DNA from: Deinococcus phoenicis
GTDB lineage: Bacteria > Deinococcota > Deinococci > Deinococcales > Deinococcaceae
Assembly: GCF_000599865.1 (NCBI RefSeq)
Contig: NZ_JHAC01000093.1
Coordinates: 41,001-105,000, forward strand
DNA length: 64,000 bases
Reading direction: 5' to 3'
Shown: one piece after another, positions 56,810-64,000 of the stretch
How the letters are laid out: every line of letters starts with the position of its first letter
Position numbering within the stretch: the stretch's first letter is position 1
Made by a program: the position numbers and the translations under genes
The notes under the pieces: generated by a model
The model's input: only the letters and a program-made list of their open reading frames with translations
Told to the model about the DNA's origin: nothing
The model's database searches: none

Positions 56810-57331
56810 ATGATGCCCGATACCAAGACCGACAGGCAGAAGACCAGTGCCGAAGGACTGCCTTTCTCGCTGTCGCGCCTGTCGCTTGCGGTGGGATTCC
56901 TCCGCCTGCTGCGAGCGCTCGGTTTGCAGTCGCTGGGCGCGAAGGAACCGTTCGGCGACGAGTGCAACCCGCTGGTTGCCCCGGCTCTGGCCGTCCTCCC
57001 GGGCCGAGTCGGGCCAGCGGCCATTCTCAGCAGCGGCTTTCTGGACCCGCATCCCCCGGCTTGCGAGCGGATCGAGCTTCGCGCGCTGTTCTACAACGGG
57101 AGCCGCTTGTTCGAGTACCGGTCCGATCTGACCTCCCATCACGAGGACTGGCGCTTCCTCCTCTTCGAGGGTGACTCTTCCGCTTACCACCCGCTGGTGG
57201 TGGCCGAAGAGGACGGCCGCCGGTTCAGGCGGGACTTCCACTACCGTCTGGAGCAGACGGGCCAGGAGTTCGGCGTCGTGCTGCGTGAGACGCCACCCCG
57301 GCGCTTCCCAGCCTCCCCAGCACCGCACTGA
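56810..57331 (+). CDS. Protein of unknown function
   Basis: 173 residues from the first of two adjacent ATGs, with AAAGGAG nine bases upstream. A basic amphipathic helix (LSRLSLAVGFLRLLRALGLQ) is followed by a soluble domain with LFYNGSRLFEYRSDLTSHHE. No family recognised. Confidence 0.65.
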   Translation: MMPDTKTDRQKTSAEGLPFSLSRLSLAVGFLRLLRALGLQSLGAKEPFGDECNPLVAPALAVLPGRVGPAAILSSGFLDPHPPACERIELRALFYNGSRLFEYRSDLTSHHEDWRFLLFEGDSSAYHPLVVAEEDGRRFRRDFHYRLEQTGQEFGVVLRETPPRRFPASPAPH

Positions 57332-57396
57332 ACCCCCCTTGCCCCGCGGAAGGGAAGAGGTCTCGGGAAGAACCGCTCCCGGTGCACGCTGAAAGC

Positions 57397-58506
57397 ATGC
57401 GGACCTTGTCTCTTTCCCTGCTGCTGCTCGCCCTCGGAGGCGTGGCCCACGCGGCCACACCCTCGCACCGCCTGGTGGCGGTCGGTCAGGCGCTGAACTG
57501 GCCGTCCGGCGACCAGAGCCTCACGTTGAACGTCCGCGAGCCGGGGGTCGTCACCCTGACGGTGGACCGCCCCGGCTTTGACGGCTCGGGGTACACGGCA
57601 CGCCGGACGGCCACCGGCGACGAGCAGTATCGGCCCGGGGTGGTCACCACCACCTATCAGCTCAGCGACGCGGCCGGGCGGGTCCTGCTGCGGCGCGACT
57701 CCGCGCCCGGACAGGTGGCACCTCAGACGCTCTTTTCCGGCGCCCTCCAGCCCGGCGCCTACCGGCTGACCATGTCGGTCACCGGCGCGGCCAAACGCGC
57801 GGTCGGCCTGAGCGTGACCGGCCCGGTCGAGGTCAGCGCCACGACCATCAACAACACCGTGAGGGGGCGCCAGTGGACGCCGGTGAACACCGTGCGTCTG
57901 GGGGGGCAGGCCACGTTGCGGCTCTACAACGGGGACAGTGCCCGGGAGCTGGAGTTGCGTCTTCGGTACGAAAACGGGAAGATCATGCTGCTTCCCAGCG
58001 GCGCGCGCGGTCGCTGGACCCAGATCCCGCTCGCCGCCGGGACAGGCGTGATCGAAGCCCGCCAGGGTCCGGGGGCGAAGCAGTGGAGCAAGTCCTTCGC
58101 CCTGTCCCTGACCGACGGGCAGGCTCAGGCCGTGCCGCAGGTCCTGCAAGCCTGGACGGTCGCGGTCGCGGAGCAGGTGGCCCAGGTAACGCTCGCGCGC
58201 ACCCAGGTGGTCGAGGTTCAGGACGTGCGCGCCTCGGCCCGCGAGGTTCTGGTACGCGACGTCACGCCGGTCAATCTCCCGGCGCAGGCCGCCTCCGGCT
58301 CGCCGTTCATCGGCCCGGTGCAAGTGGGAACGTTGCCTCCTGCGGCGGTCCAGGGCACCGCCGTCACCACGGGCGTGCCAGTCAGTCCCGCGGCGGTGGA
58401 CGGGCCTCTGCAAAAGACGTTCACCCTCAACCTGACCGCGCAGGGTGCCCCCCGCTTCAGGTATAACCTGTGGCCCACCGAGATTTCCGGCCTTCGCCTT
58501 CCATAA
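57397..58506 (+). CDS. Secreted beta-rich protein of unknown function
   Basis: 369 residues. Signal peptide MRTLSLSLLLLALGGVAHAA, then repeated beta-sandwich-like segments (SLTLNVREPGVVTLTVDRPG, GALQPGAYRLTMSVTGAAKR). No catalytic motif, no anchor. It is likely periplasmic or surface-exposed. Many Deinococcus genomes encode such large Ala/Val/Thr-rich exported proteins; function unknown. Confidence 0.75.
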   Translation: MRTLSLSLLLLALGGVAHAATPSHRLVAVGQALNWPSGDQSLTLNVREPGVVTLTVDRPGFDGSGYTARRTATGDEQYRPGVVTTTYQLSDAAGRVLLRRDSAPGQVAPQTLFSGALQPGAYRLTMSVTGAAKRAVGLSVTGPVEVSATTINNTVRGRQWTPVNTVRLGGQATLRLYNGDSARELELRLRYENGKIMLLPSGARGRWTQIPLAAGTGVIEARQGPGAKQWSKSFALSLTDGQAQAVPQVLQAWTVAVAEQVAQVTLARTQVVEVQDVRASAREVLVRDVTPVNLPAQAASGSPFIGPVQVGTLPPAAVQGTAVTTGVPVSPAAVDGPLQKTFTLNLTAQGAPRFRYNLWPTEISGLRLP

Positions 58507-58592
58507 GAAGATGAAAGTCTTCGTCCCGTTCTCACGTAACAGTGGGCAGGAAAACGACTTGTGGTGGTGGACGCTGCGTGAGGAGTAAGAAC

Positions 58593-58709
58593 ATGAAATG
58601 GAAACTGTTGCTGGGCACCCCGGCGGCCGCTGCCAGCGGAAGTTCCAGTGGAACGCGAGGCGGACAAGCGCAGACTACCGGGCTGGGCTCAGAGGTCATG
58701 AAGCGGTGA
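58593..58709 (+). CDS. 38-residue micro-protein
   Basis: ATG 58593 preceded by TGAGGAGTAAGAAC, a near-ideal Shine-Dalgarno site. The peptide starts MKWKLLLGTPAAAASGSSSG and continues polar with a basic end. The basic start plus a short hydrophobic run is signal-like but short. Real translation is likely from the RBS; function unknown. Confidence 0.45.
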   Translation: MKWKLLLGTPAAAASGSSSGTRGGQAQTTGLGSEVMKR

Positions 58710-58765
58710 CCTTCTTCTTCGTATTCATACGTTGATGCGGATTGATGTTCGTTATAGGGTGGGGT

Positions 58766-59677
58766 ATGACTGTGGTCGACCTCCCACTGCTGGGCGACCC
58801 GCCGGACGCCCATTCCCTGCGGGCGACTGAGGTGGTACGCCATACCCTCAGTCTTCCCAGGGGGGTGTCCGAATACTTCGCGGCGCAGGGGCGGCCGCTG
58901 GGCTTGAGCGGGGCCTCCATGATGGCACTGGTGCTCAGTCGCCTCACCCACCAGCTCGCCCTGCCGGCCGCGCCGCTGCAAGACACGCACCGGCGCCTGC
59001 TCGCCTTGCTGAGCTGGCACGGCGCGGGTCCTGCCGAGCTGCACCGGCTGCTGCCTCCCTCGGCGCAGGCAACTCTCCTGCCCTGGGCAACGCTCGCGAA
59101 CAACGAGGCGACCCTGGAGCTGCTGCAACGGAGCCTGTCCGAATTCGGAACGAACGCCTCCGCCACGCTCCTGGCCTACGTCGCCGACGAGTGGCAGGTC
59201 GATCCCGACTGGCTCCTCGGCGTCCACCCCCGCCCCGGCCGCGAGGTCGGTTCCCTGACCGGCGGCACCATACCGACAGAGCGACTCGCGGACGACGTGC
59301 TCGAACGGGTGGCCCAGCGTAGCAGCCTAGAGCTGGCCTTGCTGACGGGCGACCCTGGTGAGCTGCCGGCTGCCTCGCCCAGCATTCTGCTGCTGTCGAT
59401 TCGCGTCGAAGACCCTGTGAGTCTGCCTCGCTACCGGGTACTCGCCCTCGTTGACCCCGGTGACCCTGCCCAGCTCGGTGCTTTGCGCGAGCTGGCCCGG
59501 CGCGTCGCCGCGGCTCACCCTGACGTACAACTCACGGGCGAGCGAATCGCCGTCGACAAATTCCAGGCCCTGATCATGGGACGGCGCCACATCGCCGAGA
59601 TCCGCCACCTGGCGTCCCCCACCCGCTGGCCCGCCGACGAACTCCTCGAGCTTCATCAACCAGGTGCCGCCGACTGA
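58766..59677 (+). CDS. Protein of unknown function near replication genes
   Basis: 303 residues from ATG 58766 (RBS AGGGTGGGG); an ATG at 58742 would add eight residues. Leu/Ala-rich helical N-terminal half (LSGASMMALVLSRLTHQLAL) and an alpha/beta second half. A region resembling an HTH cannot be fixed with confidence. Upstream of the 59709 gene and the initiator, so possibly involved in plasmid control. Confidence 0.65.
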   Translation: MTVVDLPLLGDPPDAHSLRATEVVRHTLSLPRGVSEYFAAQGRPLGLSGASMMALVLSRLTHQLALPAAPLQDTHRRLLALLSWHGAGPAELHRLLPPSAQATLLPWATLANNEATLELLQRSLSEFGTNASATLLAYVADEWQVDPDWLLGVHPRPGREVGSLTGGTIPTERLADDVLERVAQRSSLELALLTGDPGELPAASPSILLLSIRVEDPVSLPRYRVLALVDPGDPAQLGALRELARRVAAAHPDVQLTGERIAVDKFQALIMGRRHIAEIRHLASPTRWPADELLELHQPGAAD

Positions 59678-59708
59678 TGGCCTTACCACTCACCCCCAGG
59701 AGGCTCAG

Positions 59709-60269
59709 ATGACCGATCCTGCCGATCCCTTCGCCACCTACCGTGAGGCCGTGGCCACCATGAAGGTGCCTATGCTGGATAGTCCCCTGCGTCCCGTGCT
59801 CAGTGGTCTGACCGTGGAGGCCGCCTCGCGCCACAGCCAGGTACGGCTGCACGTCACGCTCCAGGGCACCCTCCCGGTGGCCACCCTGCTCGGCGATGAG
59901 ACGTTCCGGAACCTGCTGGCGCCCATGCTCTCCCCAGAAGACGTGGAACGGGGCCAGATGCATTTCGAGCACGGCGACTTGGCCGCGCTGAAGTCCACCA
60001 CGAGCGTGACCGGCGTCGATGTCGGCACTGCGGCCCTGCTGGAGGCCGTGGTCCGGGAGTACGTGCAGGCGCTGCGGTACCGGGGTGAAGTGCAGGCCGG
60101 TCTACACACACCGGTGAAGCACACAGAGGCGGAGATCGCCGCCAGCAGCAGTTTCAACCCCCAGTGGCGTGAGACGGTGATCACCGCTCACGGCACCGCG
60201 CACCTGTCCAGTCCGGAGATCGAGCGCGCGCCGGACCTCCTGGGCGGCAGTGAGCCACCTCCCTTCTGA
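59709..60269 (+). CDS. Protein of unknown function upstream of initiator
   Basis: 186 residues. RBS CAGGAGG. No family recognised; soluble, with V-R-E-Y-V-Q-A-L-R-Y helices near residue 120. It ends 107 bp before the initiator start and may be cotranscribed with it. Confidence 0.65.
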   Translation: MTDPADPFATYREAVATMKVPMLDSPLRPVLSGLTVEAASRHSQVRLHVTLQGTLPVATLLGDETFRNLLAPMLSPEDVERGQMHFEHGDLAALKSTTSVTGVDVGTAALLEAVVREYVQALRYRGEVQAGLHTPVKHTEAEIAASSSFNPQWRETVITAHGTAHLSSPEIERAPDLLGGSEPPPF

Positions 60270-60376
60270 TGGCACCCAAGGGCGGGCGGGGGCGTACCAG
60301 TTCTTCAGCGACCCCTACGTTGGACAAAACCACATCCTCCATACACTTCCCGCATGGAGACGGGAGGGAAGGAGAC

Positions 60377-61747
60377 ATGCTGAGGGGTCATGACGAGAAG
60401 AACGTCGCGTCCCTGATCTTCGTTCCGACTCAGGAACGTCTGCCCGAGGACATGCTCCGGCTCGAACGGATCGTGTTCCGTCCCAGCGGGCAGCCTGCCA
60501 GGATCGTCTGCGTGGGTGTGTCAGAGATCGGGCTCGCCCGTGGCAGCGACAACGATCTCCTGGTTGCGCTCATCAACACCTACATCGAGGCCGGCTGCCC
60601 CGCGGACGGGGTCATCACCACCACGGCGTACGCCCTGCTGAAGCTGGCTGGTCTGGACACCGGAGGCCAGCATTATCAGGCGCTCGGACAAGGCCTAGAG
60701 AGGATGCTGCACACTACCTACCATGTGACGGACGGGTGGTTCGACGTGCGGGAGAAGCGCTACACCACCGTGTCCTTTCGCATCATCGACAACTTGAGCC
60801 GCACCCATGGCGAGCCCGAGAAGGGCCGCATCCGCCTCGACCGCCGCTCGGCGTTGCGGATTCGGTTGAACGAAGAGATCACCAAGAGCATCAATGCCGG
60901 GTATATCAAGCCCCTGAACCTCACGGTCTACCAGCATCTGCCCAGCGTCGGGTCTCGCGCGCTCTACCGCCTGCTGGACGTGTACCTGGACGAGGCCGCA
61001 CACAGGGGCGATTCGAAACCGTACCGGGTGGTTGTCCCGATGATGGCCCTCGCGGAAAGCTGCGGCCTGCTCGGGCGCCGGACGGACCATATGCGGAAGA
61101 CGTTGGAAAGCATGCACGCGCCGCTCCTGAACATCGGGTACCTCAAGGAGGTGGACTTCATAGGGCGGGGCAGCAAGACCAGCGTGCATTACACATACGG
61201 CGAGGCCAGCTCACCGATCAATCCAGAACACGTGACGCTGCTGACCCGGTACGGGGTGCACCGGGGCGTGGCCGAGAAGTACGTCCGCGAACTGGGCGAC
61301 GACGTGCTCCCGGTGGTGCAGAAGTTCGAGGAGCGTCGGAGAACAGGGGAGAAGATCAACAACGAAGGCGGGTACCTCTCCAAACTGCTGAAGGAGGCCG
61401 CCTCCATCGTCGAGGAGGCCCGGGTCGAGGCCCTGAGGACGCAGGAGGTGCAGCGCACCCGGAAGGCCGCCCAGGGGGCTCAGGGCAAGGCTGAGGCTGA
61501 GCAACATCAGCTCTTCGAGGCCCAGCGCCAGAGCGTGCTGGAAGCCACCCCGGAAGAGGCCCTGGAGTTTGTGCTGTCTCCTTTCAAGGCCAGGCAGCTC
61601 GAGCGCCGGGGACTGAGCTTGCAGGAGCTGGATCAGGTGCGGGCGCGGGTCTTGGCTGGTGAGGTGACTGCCTCGGAGATGGACGCTGCGGTGAACCGGG
61701 CTTTGATGTCTGCCGAGGGCCTGGAGGCGCTCCGGCAGTTGCTGTGA
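60377..61747 (+). CDS. Plasmid replication initiator protein A (RPA family)
   Basis: 456 residues. Family marks: LINTYIEAGCPADGVITTTA, LERMLHTTYHVTDGWFDV and SVGSRALYRLLDVYLDEAAH, which belong to the replication initiator A family of Deinococcus-Thermus and proteobacterial plasmids. The C-terminal third is a long charged coiled-coil-like helix (EARVEALRTQEVQRTRKAAQ). RBS GGGAAGGAG lies next to a TCCCG/CGGGA hairpin that may tune its translation. It should bind the iterons just downstream to start replication. Confidence 0.9.
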   Translation: MLRGHDEKNVASLIFVPTQERLPEDMLRLERIVFRPSGQPARIVCVGVSEIGLARGSDNDLLVALINTYIEAGCPADGVITTTAYALLKLAGLDTGGQHYQALGQGLERMLHTTYHVTDGWFDVREKRYTTVSFRIIDNLSRTHGEPEKGRIRLDRRSALRIRLNEEITKSINAGYIKPLNLTVYQHLPSVGSRALYRLLDVYLDEAAHRGDSKPYRVVVPMMALAESCGLLGRRTDHMRKTLESMHAPLLNIGYLKEVDFIGRGSKTSVHYTYGEASSPINPEHVTLLTRYGVHRGVAEKYVRELGDDVLPVVQKFEERRRTGEKINNEGGYLSKLLKEAASIVEEARVEALRTQEVQRTRKAAQGAQGKAEAEQHQLFEAQRQSVLEATPEEALEFVLSPFKARQLERRGLSLQELDQVRARVLAGEVTASEMDAAVNRALMSAEGLEALRQLL

Positions 61748-61901
61748 AACAGACGTGGGCTGGGGCAGAGACGCTTTGCTTTCTGCCTCTTCTGGTCTGC
61801 CGACCTCAACGCCGTTCCTGTATTCCCCAACAGATTCCGGCGGAACCGTTCGAATTCCTGTTCTCTCCGACGAGAGACGGGGTGGAACCCCGGAAACCGG
61901 G

Positions 61902-62223
61902 TATCGGGTAACTTCGGGAATTTAATGGATCCAACTATCGGGTAACTTCGGGGAAATCCGCAATTTTTGTTGTCTAGAACGTTAACTAGGTCCTCCAGTG
62001 GACGCTATCGGGTAACTTCGGGGGTTTGATCGCTGGACTATCGGGTAACTTCGGGGGTTTGGGCACCGAGTATCGGGTAACTTCGGGGGTTTGACGGATC
62101 CAACTATCGGGTAGCTTCGGGGGAAAGTATCGGGTAACTTCGGGGGTTTGGGCGCTGAACTATCGGGTAACTTCGGGGGGAAGTATCGGGTAACTTCGGG
62201 GAAAATATCGGGTAACTTCGGGG
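61902..62223 (+). repeat. Ten iterons, plasmid replication origin
   Basis: The 18-mer TATCGGGTAACTTCGGGG occurs ten times, all in one direction, starting at 61902, 61936, 62006, 62039, 62071, 62105, 62128, 62161, 62184 and 62206. Only the copy at 62105 (GTAGC) and the end of the first differ. Spacings are 22-23 or 32-34 bp (one is 70), so sites stay on about the same face of the helix. They follow the initiator gene, as in iteron plasmids, and should bind it for initiation and copy control. Confidence 0.95.
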
Positions 62224-62330
62224 AAAAAATGGGAAAAAGCCGTTCTGGAGGGTAGATTGCACGTTCATATGATGATGTCATCAAGTCTTCAAGATGTTTT
62301 TAAAGAGAAAAACATCAATCAGCAGAGCTG
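62224..62330. other. AT-rich stretch beside iterons, probable unwinding region
   Basis: A-runs and T-rich blocks (GAAAAAATGGGAAAAAG, GATGTTTTTAAAGAG) and an inverted repeat TGATGA-TG-TCATCA at about 62269-62282. It is much richer in A/T than the rest of the window and lies directly after the last iteron, where the origin would be expected to melt. Confidence 0.55.
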
Positions 62331-62377
62331 GTCCTTCAAGGGAAGGATCACCGGAAGCTCTCAGCAAGGAGATCGTC

Positions 62378-62539
62378 ATGCGCCTGTCCCCTCTGCCAGT
62401 CTCTGACCGGCCTGTCCCCCTCCCGCTGTACCCAACCAGGCCCAAACGATGCAGACCATGTGGCGTCCCTTTGCCGTCGTGCGTCTCATGCTCGCCCATG
62501 ACGCCGAAATCACGCGGAAGTCCACAGCCGCCATGCTAG
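62378..62539 (+). CDS. Possible small Cys-rich protein
   Basis: 53 codons from ATG 62378 with AAGGAG seven bases upstream. Contains RCRPCGVPLPSCVSC, a possible Cys4 metal site, and many Pro. The RBS supports it but composition is odd, so it is uncertain. Confidence 0.35.
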   Translation: MRLSPLPVSDRPVPLPLYPTRPKRCRPCGVPLPSCVSCSPMTPKSRGSPQPPC

Positions 62540-62579
62540 GATTTCCAACGTCGATACGTCTTTCCCTCCCCGAAACCGC

Positions 62580-64000
62580 ATGTCGCACGCTGTCCAGGCC
62601 GTTCGCCGTTCCCTCGAAGGCTGGGACGCCGCTGATGTCCTCATGTCGGCCGCCGCCTTGCAGCTCCTGCCAGAGAACGCGGACGTGTGGCATCGCCTCG
62701 AAGTGCTGGCCACCGCTGCCGCCAGCCGCGTTCAGCCCGGCCGCCGCCCCAAGGGGCGGGACCTGCGGCGCCTCCTGCGTCAACCGGCGCTTCGCCTCGG
62801 CGACGTCGCCTTGAACGAGGATCCACACGAACACCTGTTCACGCAAGCCTTCCCCTCACCCGAAGGGCCACTCACCGTGTTCCCCGGTCCGGTCACGGGC
62901 GGCATTCAGCCTCTCGGGCAACTTCACGCGGCGTTGCGCTTCGACAACGGGCGCTTGCCGACGATGTTTGCGGAACGCGCCGCCCGTTTCATCGACGGCG
63001 TGGTGCGGCTCTCGGACGAACTCGCCAGGCGCGCCCACCTGCCGCGCAGCGTGATCCCCCCGGCACAGGAATCGCACGAGGAGTTTCCGGAACGGGACGT
63101 GACGCTGCCTTCCCCTGAGCGCTTGACTGACCTCCGCCGGGCCGTCGTGTTCACCCCCGCCGATTTTATGGCGTGCGTGGGTCCTGAGGAGAGCGAGTGG
63201 TTGCTCACGGCCCTCGCCGTCGATCGCGGAACGCTCGACCTGTCGCATTTCGAGCGTGAGGCGTGCGGTCCGCTGCCCTTGCGCCCCCTGGTCCGCTTTG
63301 GGCGCGACATCGTCGTGGCGGCCCCGCACGCCTTGCTGGCCGCAGCCACGCGCGCCCTCCTGCGCCTCGCGCAGGACATGAAGGTCACGGACGTTCTCAA
63401 CGCCTGTGTGGCGGACGGCGTGCATGGTCAAACATTGGTGGCGCTCGCTCGACTCGGCCTCAACCCGGCTGAGCGGGACCTTGGTCCACCGCCTTGGCCG
63501 TGCGCCGTGTACCAAGGGCTTTACACGTATGACGTACATCGTCGCCTGTACGTCATCGAAGTTATCGAGCCTGCGGAGAACGTGCGGCCGGACTCGCTGG
63601 TCAGCCGCTGGGTGTGTGACCTGGAGGGCCTGCGGGCGTACCTCGACGACCTGGGCGAACCGGACGCCCCCGCCCTTGTGGTGAGTGCCACCCATGGGGA
63701 CGCCGTCCGGCTGCACACGTCGGACAAAGACGCCATGCGGCTCATCATGCTCGGACCGCACGATCTGGAGGTCGTGTCGCGCGCGTACCGCGAGCAACCG
63801 CTCACACTCCACCGCTTCGCGGAGGCAAGGCGCGCGCTGCATGAGCGGTTCCTCGTGTCGCGCCCCCGACCGATCGACGAGTTTGTGTTCCTCGCAGGAC
63901 TCGACTTCCGCACGTCGTTCGGTCTTCCCGGGGTTGAAAACATCGCCTTGTTGACTTTCGACGCCAATGAGTTCGTGCGCTCCACCGAGGCGCGAAGCGA
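62580..64000 (+). CDS. Long protein of unknown function, 3' end beyond window
   Basis: The frame is open from ATG 62580 to the right edge, 473 codons, with normal codon use throughout. Helical N-terminus (LMSAAALQLLPENADVWHRL), then a mixed alpha/beta body (FTPADFMACVGPEESEWLLT, FRTSFGLPGVENIALLTFDA). No signal peptide, membrane segment or known catalytic motif recognised. No Shine-Dalgarno site before the ATG, so a leaderless message is possible. It begins about 350 bp after the origin and could be a plasmid-borne accessory or defence protein. Confidence 0.75.
   Translation, partial: MSHAVQAVRRSLEGWDAADVLMSAAALQLLPENADVWHRLEVLATAAASRVQPGRRPKGRDLRRLLRQPALRLGDVALNEDPHEHLFTQAFPSPEGPLTVFPGPVTGGIQPLGQLHAALRFDNGRLPTMFAERAARFIDGVVRLSDELARRAHLPRSVIPPAQESHEEFPERDVTLPSPERLTDLRRAVVFTPADFMACVGPEESEWLLTALAVDRGTLDLSHFEREACGPLPLRPLVRFGRDIVVAAPHALLAAATRALLRLAQDMKVTDVLNACVADGVHGQTLVALARLGLNPAERDLGPPPWPCAVYQGLYTYDVHRRLYVIEVIEPAENVRPDSLVSRWVCDLEGLRAYLDDLGEPDAPALVVSATHGDAVRLHTSDKDAMRLIMLGPHDLEVVSRAYREQPLTLHRFAEARRALHERFLVSRPRPIDEFVFLAGLDFRTSFGLPGVENIALLTFDANEFVRSTEARS

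Noticed and set aside
61902..62223. CRISPR array
   Set aside because: The 18-bp repeats are too short, spacers are short and uneven, and an initiator gene is adjacent; these are iterons.

Overview
The window is high-GC DNA from a Deinococcus-type bacterium. It is most likely a large plasmid or secondary replicon, because it carries its own iteron origin, initiator gene and parAB. The lineage is inferred mainly from a DdrA-like (Rad52 family) repair protein, a single-strand binding protein with two OB folds, and the general gene style. No rRNA, tRNA or CRISPR array was seen.

Left part (1-21,000), envelope, metal and stress genes: a partial amino-acid exporter, remnants of an NRAMP transporter and a histidine kinase, two LysM/M23 peptidases, a DUF305 metal-binding protein, Lgt, and an OmpR-type two-component system. 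TTTACA-type direct repeats with an 11-bp period lie in front of the second M23 gene, DUF305 and lgt, which suggests one shared regulator. Next come a Ser/Thr kinase-TPR pair, a RelA/SpoT-fold protein with a small partner, a 5'-nucleotidase lipoprotein and a TlpA-like redoxin. These are followed by a CzrA-like zinc-sensor operon whose CDF transporter is broken, and an FTR1 iron-uptake operon with a hydantoinase-like gene, an anchored helical protein and TetR.

Middle part (21,480-52,540), a PRTRC-type island: ParB-like, PRTRC E, C, B and ThiF proteins, four tandem paralogues between C and B, a MoxR-VWA pair, two-OB SSB, DdrA-like protein, NADAR protein, NAD-dependent DNA ligase (frameshifted), two methyltransferase-like proteins, two VapBC modules (one with a frameshifted toxin), several micro-ORFs and one decayed ISAs1-type element with intact inverted repeats and target duplication. 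Many genes here are preceded by the same kind of leader: a CAGG-N-GTCGCG box, then a hairpin whose sequence changes but whose pairing is kept, then a Shine-Dalgarno site and the start codon. I found these leaders only in this island. They are the best candidate here for an undescribed shared control system.

Right part (52,600-64,000), plasmid maintenance: ParA (with a Phd-like antitoxin sequence in frame upstream), ParB, several unknown genes, a replication initiator and ten iterons spaced in steps of about 11 bp, next to an AT-rich stretch. A long unknown gene runs off the right edge.

How the parts fit (inference): the middle island looks like a cotranscribed DNA-processing and repair module of the plasmid, with the leaders giving each gene a common translational or processing signal. 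The left part looks like accumulated metal and envelope stress functions, with several genes in decay.
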